Shown piece after piece: positions 11,190 to 21,046 of a stretch of 64,000 bases of DNA (its first letter is position 1; every line of letters starts with the position of its first letter). The notes beneath the pieces were generated by a model. It was given only the letters and a program-made list of their open reading frames with translations. It ran no database searches and was not told the DNA's origin. Source of the stretch: Branchiostoma floridae (taxonomy: Eukaryota > Chordata > Leptocardii > Amphioxiformes > Branchiostomatidae); NCBI RefSeq assembly GCF_000003815.2, contig NC_049987.1, forward strand, positions 19,287,906-19,351,905. The letters are read 5' to 3'. Both the position numbers and the translations under genes were made by a program.

Positions 11190-11705
11190 TTTTCGATGTG
11201 GCATCGATGCAAAGTTTTGCCATATCTGTCATGAGATTGGGTCCTGAGTAGTGGTTGATACCGCCACGTTTCTCCTTACGGCTTGCGATCTGCACGGCTG
11301 TCTCGACCTCCCTGTTCGCAGTGGCAGTGGCGATAGGGTTGCATGGCAGTGTCCACTCGATTCGGAAGGCCCGCTACAATTAATTAGATGAAACCCAAAT
11401 CACAACAATTTCCAAATACATTATGAATTTACAGCTTTTGGCTTAGTTTAAGGCCTTTTTTTCGATGACGAAGCCATTCTGTCGAGATAAAGTTGGCTCT
11501 GATTAGCTGAAGCAACCCAGCAGTAGACGTTATAAATTCTGTCTTCGGGGAGTTTTTTTTTAAACAGCGGGGGACATGTGCTTGCCTCCACAAGTACCTG
11601 GACGTTTGCCTCGTCCACTCTCTCCAAACCACGCACTACTGAAAGCGTCTCAATCTGAGCCTTCAGCTGTTGAGTAGTCCAGAACACAGAGAAAGAAATC
11701 AATAC
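11190..11705 (-). other. two coding-like exons, unidentified
   Basis: A minus-strand block at about 11700-11448 reads QIETLSVVRGLERVDEANVQ and VLVEASTCPPLFKKKLPED. A second, after an acceptor at about 11376 (ttgtag), reads RIEWTLPCNPIATATANREV and NHYSGPNLMTDMAKLC. Composition and the splice site suggest real former exons on the same strand as the polymerase fragments, but no family was recognised. Confidence 0.3.
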
Positions 11706-11775
11706 ATCAACTGAAATCTTATATACCCTGTGGCAAATTTTACTACTTGTTAAAAACAGTGCATCAACAGAAATA

Positions 11776-12353
11776 CGAGGGGCGTGCAATAAGTAATGGT
11801 CCTGACCCACTTCCAGTTGTCTGATCTAAATGAAATTTTGTATGTGTAATAATTCATATTTCTATGGGTTATGTTGCGAAAGACAGCTCTGAACTAATTC
11901 TGGTTTCTGATTTACTGGTGTTTGAACTTAGTCAGGTGCGAAATGGACCAGGTGTGAAATGGAACCAGTTGAGTGTCGCGCAGTGATCCGGTTTTTGTAT
12001 TTGAAAGGACGCACACCAAAGAAGACTTTTGATGAAATAAATGAAACTTATGGTGATGATGCCCCATCATATGACCTTGTAAAACGCTGGCATCCTGAAT
12101 TCAAACGTGGCTGGAAGTCTGTGGAAACAGCTCCCAGACCTGGTCGTCCCTCTTGTGCCATTGATGAGGCATCAGTTGGAGGACCAACCTGGGGTGTCCT
12201 ACAAAATCGGTGTCCAGAGCTGCATCAAACGATGGGAGAAATGCATAACTCTGGGTGATTCCTATGAAGAGAAAGACTAATAACTGTGCCAAGTTTCATT
12301 AATCTCCTGCTATGGGAAATGGGTCAGGACCTTTACTAATTGCACGCCCCTCG
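11776..12353 (+). mobile_element. mariner-type non-autonomous element, 578 bp, copy 1
   Basis: The ends are inverted repeats starting cgaggggcgtgcaataagta on the left, with the matching complement ending at 12353. Target TA is duplicated on both sides (11774-11775 and 12354-12355), as for Tc1/mariner. The inside carries the start of a mariner transposase (11959-12258, MEPVECRAVIRFLYLKGRT ... YDLVKRWHPEFKRGWKSVE, the HTH_48 domain). This passes directly into the C-terminal tail (GVLQNRCPELHQ) without the DDD catalytic core. It is thus an internal-deletion derivative that can move only with help. A second element with the same structure and length lies at 61379-61956. Confidence 0.9.
11959..12258 (+). 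CDS. truncated mariner transposase frame (HTH + C-terminal tail)
   Basis: A 99-codon open frame inside the 578-bp element. Residues 1-50 form the DNA-binding helix-turn-helix seen in SETMAR-like mariners (VECRAVIRFLYLKGRTPKKT, DDAPSYDLVKRWHPEF). Residues 51-70 are the linker with APRPGRPS. After AIDEASVGG the sequence is the C-terminal tail, so about 200 residues including all catalytic Asp residues are missing. The protein could at most bind ends and compete with a full transposase; that is inference. The other copy keeps an equally open frame. Confidence 0.75.
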   Translation: MEPVECRAVIRFLYLKGRTPKKTFDEINETYGDDAPSYDLVKRWHPEFKRGWKSVETAPRPGRPSCAIDEASVGGPTWGVLQNRCPELHQTMGEMHNSG

Positions 12354-12591
12354 TAAGCAATAAGGCTGATCCAAGCAGAAGAATCACACAATAATGGACA
12401 TCAAACACGCTACCTACAAGGCTGTCCTCTTCAACTCTGATACTAACTCAGAATTCCTCTTAGTAGATGGATCAATACATGCCCTACGTACCGTGGCTTC
12501 CTTCAGAAGGTCTGCCATCTTTGGTGTCAGATGTGACCCCTCTTAGCACAGGCGACAGCCTCTAAGGCATCGATACAGAAAGTACAGAGAC

Positions 12592-13300
12592 TTAACCTGC
12601 AACTAGGAATCCTCTTCTGCAGTTGGTCTTCCCAAACTTCCTACTGCAATCACAAATACCAGGTGTCCCAGCATGACTGGGGGACCCGGGAAGTGTAGTG
12701 TGGATTGTATCGAGATGGTGAGGAGCTGTGCTTTTGCAGTCATTATTAGGATTTTCAAATGTATTCCATGCGAAAGAGTTGGAAGAAATTGTTATGCTCA
12801 CAAATTTTCCAAATGAAGGTAAATGTAAGGTCCTCCTTGAGCTCAGTATTATTTGCCTCCTTTCCCTGCATGGAGACAACTCCATAGCCTGTCCCTCATT
12901 TGCCAAAGAGCTGTATGGCGTTGTCCATTGTCCACACAGTCAGGTCTCGGCCACTTTCAGTCAGGAACAGGCAATGCAGGTTGTGGTAGATTTCAATGTA
13001 GCTCTCCTGTTTCATCATCTCCGCCTTGTCTGTTGTGACCTTGTTAAAGATTGCTCCTGCATCCCACATGAGTTTGGCCACTTGTCTTTAGTCTTTACTC
13101 AAAACAAGTCTCTTGTAGTTACCTACTCCGTCCTCATTGGTGACCTCCAGTGCATCAACAAGACGATACGAATTCTTTGCCAGAGTGATGGCATGCTCTT
13201 CAATGAGAAAGGAGCTGAGCTTTGTGTTTCGGGTTGTGGCATTGGCATCGTGATCCAAGATTCTGTCTGCTGTAGCCTTCATGTTCAAACCAACCAACGG
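12592..13300 (-). pseudogene. C-terminal part of an unnamed repeated family (GYGVVSMQGKEA motif)
   Basis: Minus-strand frames: 13297-13088 (ADRILDHDANATTRNTKLSS ... YRLVDALEVTNEDGVGNY), 13081-12896 (VAKLMWDAGAIFNKVTTDKA ... SGRDLTVWTMDNAIQLFGK), then GYGVVSMQGKEANNTELK, and at 12680-12592 a Cys-containing tail (GICDCSRKFGKTNC). The chain is coherent and only small indels and stops separate the blocks. I recall the MQGKEAK and C-x-C tail pattern from the same kind of multi-copy invertebrate protein suggested at 410-1380, so the two may be opposite ends of one family. The opposite strand has a 233-codon open frame (12728-13429) that I regard as a shadow. The block VAKLMWDAGAIFNKVTTD also occurs in degraded form at 33.1 and 34.5 kb. 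Confidence 0.4.
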
Positions 13301-13439
13301 AGGTGGACATTCACCTTGGCCAACTTAAACCTACATACATACAAAATACATGAATCATGTAGCAGTTTCTCTCTATCAAGTCCGTTCATTTTGACCGTTC
13401 CCATTTTAACATGCATATCCACGATCTAGTTGTAGTGTA

Positions 13440-14130
13440 CCTATATTCCATGCGAGGTCAAATACGTCTTGTAGTGCTTCAGCAAAGGGGCCCTATCTAA
13501 GACTCTGAACCTGTCTCCCCTCAGTTTCTTCGCCGGGAAGTCCACTTCAATCACAAATCTCGGGTCGATAGTCCCCCATGGGTCAGTCGTGTCGGTGGGG
13601 TGGTCAGTCGTGTCGGTGGGGTGGTCAGTCGTGGCGGTGGGGTGATCAGACGGAAGGCGAACACCCTTGGCGGGGAGGACAGACGATTGTCTCCCTCTTT
13701 TTCCTTGGCTCTTTTACTCTAACCTCTGACCGGTCCCATGTGACGATCCTGCAATCCTTCAGGAACCTGCCGCTACTCCAGGTCGAAACATACTCCAGCT
13801 GTGACTTGTCACCTTCTGGAACATTACAGTGAGGCTGACCTCCACCACTCTGTCCTTGTCATCAGTGCCCGGATAAGGGTCACGAAGTATGATCCCGTCT
13901 GGCACATGGACTGATCCAGTCTGAAGCTCCACTTGTTGTCTTGACTGAATCAGTGCGTCTCCTTCGGCGCTGTGAACGACCTCCGTAACAGCCGCGGGGT
14001 CTGGTAGGGATCAGCCGATAGGTACAGCAAATCTTGGATGAAAAGTTTGCGACGACTCACAAATCTTGATGGTCACTGAGCCGAAGGTTTCTTTGGTCTG
14101 GGTGTCAACAAAAGGGATTTTAACCCCCGT
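13440..14130 (-). other. coding-like exons, unidentified
   Basis: Minus strand: GSVTIKICESSQTFHPRFAV near 14085, EVVHSAEGDALIQSRQQVEL then HVPDGIILRDPYPGTDDKDR and VVEVSLTVMFQKVT near 13985-13800, and WGTIDPRFVIEVDFPAKKLR with LLKHYKTYLTSHGI near 13580-13440. Acidic/basic alternation and beta-strand-like spacing suggest a structural rather than catalytic protein. The blocks are in different frames. No family recognised. Confidence 0.35.
13580..13645. repeat. 21-bp tandem repeat, three units
   Basis: The unit tcagtcgtgtcggtggggtgg is repeated three times with small changes. A plus-strand frame reads it as GQSCRWG, GQSCRWG, GQSWRWG. It interrupts the coding-like minus-strand sequence and is likely replication slippage. 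Confidence 0.75.
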
Positions 14131-14565
14131 TTACCGCTTGTGTGTCATAATGTTCATCACATTTCTCAAGCCAAGCCTTAGGCAATCTGTTGCTGCCACC
14201 ATGACCATGGCCACCCTCCACTCGTAATGTGACGTGAACATCTCTCTCTGCTGTTCACGCCATTGCTCTTCGCGTTGTTGGTGTGGTTCGCGTTGTTCTT
14301 CTGCTGTTTTTATGTTCCCCACGTTTCTCAAGCCAAGCCTTAGCTAGGTTTCGCGGCAGAAATACAGTGATAGTTTGCTAATTGTGCTTGATATAGTAGT
14401 CCTTTTTGTTTTTGAGCGCCTTCTTGGTGAAAGTTGGGAGATCGGGGACTACGTGGCTGTCGCCGTACTGTTGTCTGTAACTTGCGTCGGATAAGATAGT
14501 AAAGGTTTTGCTCACCTTACGGTACCTGGCATCCTTGAAAGCGTGGTCCTTACTGCTCCATTATT
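14131..14565 (-). other. coding-like exon with an internal duplication, unidentified
   Basis: The minus-strand frame from about 14560 reads KDHAFKDARYRKVSKTFTIL, SDASYRQQYGDSHVVPD and KKALKNKKDYYIKHN. It continues to LAKAWLEKRGEHKN and, 160 bp on, LPKAWLEKCDEHYDT: the 25-bp sequence catttctcaagccaagcctt is present twice (about 14160 and 14321). Between the two copies the protein is Arg/Gln/Glu-rich and low in complexity. No family recognised. Confidence 0.3.
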
Positions 14566-14699
14566 TCATCGGCTTGCTCATAAAAAAAATACAGAAAATT
14601 AACAGAAAGGTCACCTGCTTGATGTATTTAGGTTGGCTAAATTGGCATTTTGACCTTTCTTGGTTTTCTCAATAATGAATCAAGAAAGAATTGAGCCGT

Positions 14700-15440
14700 A
14701 AAGAAAATTGGTAAATGGGCATCAAAGAATTGATATTGTGCAGGATTTTGAACATGGTAGTCAGCCTGGCCATTTTGCGGCGTTGGGATAGTGGCTGCCA
14801 CCCCAAGTCTTGGAGTATTGCTGTTACAATACAGAGGCTTTGCGTTGGTATTTGTTGCGTACGTACCTGGCAGCTATACGTTGCACCCTACTCACCTGTT
14901 CGGCAGTGTGAGGGTCCCATACCGAAGTACTGTATTCTTGTGAAGGTCTGACAAGTGCCTTGTACGCTTGAGCTTTCGCCCCAACACTAGCATCCGCAGG
15001 TTTCAGGTCCTGTTGGCTTTAGAAGTCATGTTGTCGACGTGACAATTCCAGAAAAGGTTGGCAGAGATAGTTAAGTCTAGGTACTTAGCTTTACCCACCT
15101 TGGCCATTGTCTTACCATGGAGTGTGTAATTGTGATTGATGGGCTTTCTTGATGAAGGGATGGACATGACTTCACACTTAGATGGATTAAATTGCATGAG
15201 CCATGTCCTTTCCCAATCACAAATGCTGTCTATATCATGTTGTAGATTGATAGTCTTGTGGCTCTTTCACCGCCATCTGCAATATGCAGTCGTCTGTAAA
15301 TAACCTTACCTTGGCATTAGAAGCGTGGTTTGGCAGATCATTTTTATAAGCCAGGAAGATGATGGGCCCCAGGACGGTGCCCTAGGGCACACCAGAAGTT
15401 ACGGGAGCTGAGTCGGAGCATTGTGCAATTCTTTTGGACA
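14700..15440 (-). mobile_element. CR1-like LINE fragment (RT palm and thumb)
   Basis: Minus-strand reading: SDSAPVTSGVP, stop, GTVLGPIIFLAYKNDLPN, VRLFTDDCIL (catalytic FADD changed to FTDD), then the intact frame 15197-15003 with MQFNPSKCEVMSI and LHGKTMAKVGKAKYL. YSTSVWDPHTAEQVSRVQR follows near 14900. The order and wording match the full-length LINE at 22.9-26.4 kb (GVPQGTVLGP, FADD, FNPSKC, WDP), so it is an old relative. It lacks endonuclease and both ends, with at least two stops, and is dead. Confidence 0.8.
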
Positions 15441-15756
15441 GTACGAAATACGACAGAATCATCAAAATATTATGAAATGGGTTATGCACGATTAAGATTT
15501 TGTTATTAAGAATACTTTCAATTTTAGGAAGAAAATGTTACCGAATTGGCCTTTAACGTCCCTTGCTCTGTTTATCAACATGTACTATATTTGGATGATT
15601 AGATATGAAAATTGAAGTAACAGAATAAAACCTACCTCCTGGATCTGTATCTCGTGATTTCATACTGGTCAACTGGTACCGAATGACCACACTTCTGATT
15701 ATCGCCTGTGATAAAAACAACATACGAACTTTCAGGACCGAGGCTATTGTCACAAC

Positions 15757-16189
15757 TAGGGCTGGGTATCGGTACAGCGTACCGGTACAAAACCGGTTTT
15801 TCTTATTGGACCGGTCCAGAAAAACCGGACCTGAAAAAATCAGGTGGACCGGATGTTGGACCGATTAGAAAATTAACAGATTATTTCATCAGGCATTCAC
15901 ACGTTTTGGCGCTTGCAGGTGGAAGAAAATAACAGGAGTGAAGTAGAGTAGAGTTTATAGTAATTTCTACCACGTTTTAAAGCCAATCGTACAGGTGCAG
16001 TAAGCGTTGTAGGGTTTCAAAACGCCAGTGTGAGTCTAATACTCCACCAAACAGATTTCTTTGTAGTGAAATGGACCATTGGTATGAGTCATACTACATC
16101 AGGTCCAGGTTCAGGTCCGGACCTGGACCTGATCCTTTGGACCTGAACCGGACCTGGACCTGAATTTTCTGTACCGGTACCCACCCCTA
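15757..16189 (+). mobile_element. hAT-type MITE, 433 bp, 8-bp target duplication
   Basis: The inverted termini are tagggctgggtatcggtac at the left and its near-complement ending at 16189 (right end read inward: taggggtgggtaccggtac). The flanking 8-bp direct repeat gtcacaac occurs at 15749-15756 and 16190-16197. An 8-bp duplication and tagggntggg ends are typical of hAT. The interior has no coding frame but carries many ggtcc/ggacc motifs in both orientations (for example 15810-15860 and 16100-16165), so a single strand should fold strongly. Confidence 0.88.
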
Positions 16190-16305
16190 GTCACAACATA
16201 ATGCTCCTGTCGATTGCACGATAAACATGAGCAACAGGTAGGTGCTTAGTCGTCCATCAAAATGAACATGTCCATGAAACTTTCCTATATCTTTATAACA
16301 AAAGG

Positions 16306-17395
16306 CTACCAAAAACAAGCAGTCGAGAGAGAAAAGTCAGATAATTTTCTTACATTGTACAGAAGACGTTCAGTGTTGTCCTGGTTCGGTTGTGTGGTCC
16401 GGATAGTCGACGGCCGGCTCTTTTTTACGTTCCCCGTTGGCTGAATCGTGCCGAGAGGTGAGCGTCCCTGGGGAGTAGACGTGTAGGCCTCTGACTGAAC
16501 TTGGGGGTACCAAAACGGCGGTGATCGGTACTGTGCGGGGGCAAAGGGTGGGGAAACCTCGTCTGCAGCATTGGTCCAGTTAGGCGTCGCTCTAACTGCC
16601 AATGGTCGGGCGGGATGCGGTCCCCAGCCGGGCATAGTGGGAAGACTGATGTCATTGTGCTGTCGGCGGCGGAAGGCGTTCTGGATGCCAAGGATTCGGA
16701 TACGACGGCGTTCTCCATAGCGCAGCTAGCAAGCATGTAAAGCCGATACAGCTTTGCAAATGTTTTATTCCCATGGTTTTCATTGTTATTGAAATGTAGT
16801 AACGCAGAAAACAACTTGTCAGTTGAACTCCGCTTCAAGTCTACCGTCGCTGCATACTCCAGTATTCGGTGTACATACGCTTTGTAGGCTATCTCCTTAA
16901 TGCGCTTAGAACTGGTCCTGAGTAGCTCTGAGAGATGATCTCGGGCGCGATCCTGGGTGTAGCTTTTCGGGGCAGCACGGCTACTGAATGCGCACCCTCT
17001 GTCTTCCGCGGGGTGTGGGAGTCGCGATACTTCGCGTCCCTCTCCAGTCTGGCCTGCAGTTTGTGTGGCACAGGCGAGTCAGCTACTCGCTTCTGAACGA
17101 GGGCGGTTTGACCAACCACACCTTCCCCCGTTCTCCTGTCCATCTTTCTCGCCCAGGGCCGTCTCTAGCCTTGCGAGTCTGTTACTAACGGGCAGTGCTT
17201 CCTTCAGTCTGGAAATTTCAACCATGTTGGAAATCGTCTCTTTCAGTTCGGCTATGTGGCTTCTCAGGTCCATTGTAGCTTTCCTGGAAGCTGAAAGTTC
17301 CTGGAAGTTCGCCTTCCCAAAGTTCTTTCTCTGCTGCCGTCCTCGGGACAGTTTCCCTGGATTCCTTCAGCTACGGCACAAACTTTTTTTTTTAA
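16306..17395 (-). pseudogene. gag-like protein with coiled coil and Pro-rich tail, copy 1
   Basis: Minus strand, N to C: LGRRTSRNF-like start, coiled coil MDLRSHIAELKETISNMVEI and NRLARLETALGEKDGQE (17273-17079), a KLQARLERDAKYRDSHTPRK block (17060-17000), KAYVHRILEYAATVDLKRSS and KTFAKLYRLYMLASCAMEN (16900-16700), then a Pro/Trp-rich tail MPGWGPHPARPLAV ... PPFWYPQVQSEAYTS (16635-16430). At least three frame changes are needed. Related pieces lie at 20.0-20.5, 31.5-31.9, 33.8-34.3 and possibly 41.2-41.6 and 44.7-45.5 kb. Coiled coil, basic middle and Pro-rich end suggest a nucleic-acid-binding gag/ORF1-type protein of a transposon. The family name is unknown to me. Confidence 0.4.
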
Positions 17396-17399
17396 TTTG

Positions 17400-17875
17400 A
17401 AATGCATGTTTGCTTAATTTCGAAATATATAAACCTATGGTGGCCCATTTATGTGATCCACCAATTTTCTTTCTTATTGAATCATAGAAGTTTCATTAAA
17501 TTACATATGATTTATTTGATGTGAAGAAATAGAAACAGATCCTGTCAGAAAACCTTTGCAATGGCAACGCGAGAAATCATGAACTTACATAGATTTTACG
17601 AAATTGTAGTAAAGTAATTTATTTAGGAATAGTCACCGAGTTTGGCTGTTCTAGCATAAGTCGTTATCAATTAGTTAAGTGATATGAACGACGCCCCAAC
17701 TAGATACCCACCCACCCAGCCACATACACACACCTTCTGAAAATGGCTACTGCATTTGTTTGAATGCCCAAAGACAAAAGCAACACAAAGTTCGAAGTTT
17801 AATTCTATTGATCATATTGTAAGATAAGCTTACTCACCCTTTTCGCCCTAAGCGAAGGCGCTTGCTGCCCTTTGC
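17400..17875. other. no gene seen
   Basis: AT-rich spacer with short frames only, between the gag-like fragment and the 195-bp tandem repeat. Confidence 0.4.
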
Positions 17876-17879
17876 TATG

Positions 17880-18465
17880 CCTTTCTTTTCCACGTTTTCT
17901 ACGGTTGGCTGTCTACGTACCTCCACCTAATCGGCTCGTAGTAGGTTAAGCAGGTAGCTAGACAAAGCAAATGAAAATATAAATCTTACACAAAACAGCA
18001 TAATTTCACTACTCTAATAAAGCTGCACAGTGCAAAATCGCTATACACGGGTTGTACATAAAGACAATGTATGGCCGTCTTTTCCACGTTTTCCGGTTGG
18101 CTATCTACATGCCCCGCCTGATCGGCTCGAAGTAGACCACGCAAGCAACAAGACAAAACAAATAAAATATGAATCATGCCTTTCACAAAACAGCATAATT
18201 TCTTTACTCTATTAAAGCTGCACAGTGGAAAATCGCTATGCACGGGTTGTACAGAAGAACAAGGTATGGCCGTCTTTTCCACGTTTTCCAGTTGATTTCC
18301 TACGTGCCTCCGCCAGATTGGCACGTAGTAGGCTAAGCAGATAGCTAGACAAAGCAAATAAAAATATAAATCATACCTTACACAAAACAGCATAATTTCA
18401 CTACTCTAATAAAGCTGCACAGTGGAAATCACTGTTGTATACAAGGACAAGGAAGAACAACAAGG
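17880..18465. repeat. 195-bp tandem repeat, three units
   Basis: The marker cttttccacgttttc recurs at 17885, 18079 and 18274, giving periods of 194 and 195 bp. Units share the gttggctgtctacgt segment, the cagcataatttcactactct segment and the aataaagctgcacagtg segment. On the minus strand the last two units form one 135-codon open frame (18393-17986) because 195 is divisible by three; I treat that frame as a by-product. A shorter related unit (gttggctgtcgatgtatttc) appears at 20.84 kb. Confidence 0.85.
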
Positions 18466-18469
18466 AAGT

Positions 18470-19960
18470 TTGCTTCAGCTTTGTCCATACTCTCTGATAT
18501 TTGCGACTCGACTCACCACAAATCACATCAGGGTTGTCATTGCAGCTATCGGCCACCTCTGTCATTAGGAAAGTCGTAACAGCCCCGTTGATAGGTACAT
18601 TGAGCCTTTGAACAAATTACAATGAGCATCAGTAAAGATTTGTGAACTTCAAGGAATTTCCATCTTGTGAAGTTTAGTTTCTATTATGTTTGTCCAGTAC
18701 GTACACTCTGTTCATTTATCTGGGATATTACACACTACATAACACTGTATACAACATCAAAACACACCACACCACAATTACATCATAACAACATCGTAAC
18801 ACATAGAATTAGACAATGAAAACATAGAGAAAATTACAGTGGTGTAGTTGTGGGAAAGCTAAAGCTATGTTTAAATGCCTTGAATTCATCGCCTGATGAA
18901 GAAATGGTAATTGAAACGTGCTATGCCTGATATAGAAAAGCTTGTCATCTTCTCGACTGTGTCGTTGTACTGATCAAAATTCCCATTTTTGTTTTAGGAA
19001 TAAAATAAAATGAAAACTTTCAGAGCCCTAAGACTCAAACTTTTGGAAAAAGAACGCCAAAACGGAATATTACGTGCAAAAGGGTGAAAACTTGCCCCCA
19101 AGGCAGGGTGACCACGTCACACCGAGAAACGCCGGGTTAGGAACTCGCCTGCCAAACAAGTTCACCAACTTAAACGTACATTCTAAATATACTTCCATTC
19201 AAACTTTCAGACAAAACTTTCAAACAGGAAAAATCACATCAACACGTTCTTGTGAGACTAAACAATCTTGAGTGAGACAAAATATCAGCTTACTATGGTT
19301 TAAAATCTCGTAACCACTTTCCCGTTCAGTGTGGAATCCTTGCGCATCTCTTTCGAGAGATCTTGTTACATTGCTATTGTTGCGTTCGGAAATGCTGCCT
19401 TTGCGTTCATGATCAATTTGCACGTGTCGTTCACAAAAAAAATTCACACTGTCTGTTCGAGTTTTCGAATTGTCTATGTTATTTGAACCAACATGAAAGC
19501 AGACCAGTTCCATCGTGTTTTTTCTCAACATTTTATTCATAAATCAAAAGAAATAAATTACAGTGTACCAACCATTCATCCACAAATAATGAAATAATAA
19601 CAATAATACATCAAGCAAGTTAAGAAATATATAGTACCATCAGGATCATAGCTTTCCCCATTTGCCGGGTGTCTCAGCAGTTTTCACCTCCTTGTTGCAA
19701 TAGAATGCAACACTTTGTGAAAGAAGTTGATACAATTTAGAAAAGAATGAAAGTTAAAATAATTGGCCTTTCTACGTTTATAAATACATATTTTGGCTAG
19801 TAAAATTACAAGATTGCCTATTTTGGGGCGTCTAAATTCAAATTAACATTAAGGGCATTGAAGAGAAGTCTTACCCCTGTCTTCTGTTGGAACCATCTTA
19901 CAATGCTATCCGTCTTACTTTGGTGGATCTCAGGGTTAAAATTATTCTTAAATAAGATGG
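18470..19960. other. mostly empty; one possible minus-strand exon near 18.55 kb
   Basis: At about 18605-18430 the minus strand reads LNVPINGAVTTFLMTEVADS and CNDNPDVICGESSRKYQRVW, preceded by an AG acceptor; it could be an exon but is unidentified. The remainder to 19.96 kb is AT-rich with (AAC)- and (ACA)-rich patches and no supported feature. Confidence 0.35.
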
Positions 19961-19969
19961 CTGTACCTT

Positions 19970-20590
19970 TTAATCATTGTTGTGATCTGGGTCGGCTGGA
20001 ATTAAGCATAGCCTGGTCCTGGAACGCAAGACTACGTGCGTCGCGTTGTGAACGGGCGGAGAGGAGAGGGTTGACGTCTGGCTTGAAGTGTCGGCGCGCG
20101 CGCTCGGGGTTGTAGTCGGGAGGTGAAATCCTCTCACTGAAGACGCCGCCTTCTGATTTCCGCTGCGTGTGGCTGGCGAGGTACATCCGGTCGGACTCAA
20201 GCCTAGTCTGCAGTGCCGCGCAAAGTCTAGAAAGTTCGTTGCGTTTTTAAATGAAGGCGGCTTTACGATCCAAACCGGCAAGCCACCTGAATCCCCGTCC
20301 TCCTTGTCAGACATTAGGTCCTGGGTGACACCCGCCCACAGCTCTCTCTCCGCTTCGGTCTGTAGGGTGTAATGCCTGCACATCAGGTCCGGGTGACATC
20401 CGCCCACAGCTCTCTCTCCGCTTCGGTCTGTAGGGTGTAATGCCTGCACATCAGGTCCGGGTGACATCCGCCCACAGCTCTCTCTCCGCTTCGGTCTGTA
20501 GGGTGTAATGCCTGCACATCAGGTCCGGGTGACATCCGCCCACAGCTCTCTCTCCGCTTCAGTCTGTAGGGTGCTTTCCCTGCACTCCAG
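19970..20590 (-). pseudogene. gag-like family, copy 2 (LMSDKEDG block)
   Basis: The minus strand reads TEAERELWAGVTQDLMSDKE, PVWIVKPPSFKN, and in a second frame MYLASHTQRKSEGGVFSER followed by PPDYNPERARRHFKPDVN. Acidic LMSD-x-EDG, then W-I-V-x-PPSF, then RLE-x-D-x-x-Y-x-x-SHT-x-RK is the signature shared with 16.3-17.4 and 31.5-31.86 kb. The start of the protein has been overwritten by a 68-bp tandem repeat (next entry) that contains part of the TEAERELWA segment. Likely dead. Confidence 0.45.
20319..20590. repeat. 68-bp tandem repeat, four units
   Basis: The marker cgcccacagctctctctccg occurs at 20333, 20401, 20469 and 20537, an exact 68-bp period. The middle units are almost identical; the fourth diverges after tgtagggtg. 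As 68 is not a multiple of three, each unit shifts the underlying minus-strand frame, so it arose after the host ORF stopped being selected or it inactivated it. Confidence 0.92.
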
Positions 20591-20836
20591 GAGCTACGGT
20601 ACAAAGTTTAACGTAAAATGTCTTGACAAAGAACATGTGCATATCAACTGTCAATCAAATAGTGTTTTGTCAAATATGGTTAACAACATACCTTCCTTCT
20701 GTTTCTTGAAATAATCGCAATAAGAATGCTGGTATTGCTGAAGACCTGTTTTTCTGTGCTGGCAAGTTTAAAATTACTCACTCTTTTTCTTCGTGACCAA
20801 AGGCGTTTTCCATCCTTCTGATCGTTCCACATTCTC

Positions 20837-20880
20837 CGGTTGGCTGTCGATGTATTTCCGGTTGGCTGTCGATGTATTTC
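20837..20880. repeat. 22-bp direct duplication
   Basis: The 22-bp unit cggttggctgtcgatgtatt plus tc is present twice head to tail (20837-20858, 20859-20880). It resembles part of the 195-bp unit at 17.9 kb, suggesting a dispersed source. Confidence 0.75.
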
Positions 20881-21046
20881 CGCCTGACTGTGTGATAGTA
20901 GGTCACACAAGCGTCTGAATACAAATAAAGGAAAAAAAATGTTTGCCGTAAATATAACTTGTAATAAATTGTATTCTTCCAGATGCCAAACAAATCTAAC
21001 AATAACTTCCGTTACATGATGATTTTACTTCTATAATAAAAAGAAG

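Noticed and set aside
12728-13429. 233-codon plus-strand open frame
   Set aside because: The minus strand of the same bases gives several protein-like blocks with a sensible order; the plus frame is Leu/Cys/Ser-rich without motifs and is read as a shadow.
17986-18393. 135-codon minus-strand frame with hydrophobic segments as a membrane protein
   Set aside because: It exists because the 195-bp unit is divisible by three; no start context, no homology, adjacent unit broken.
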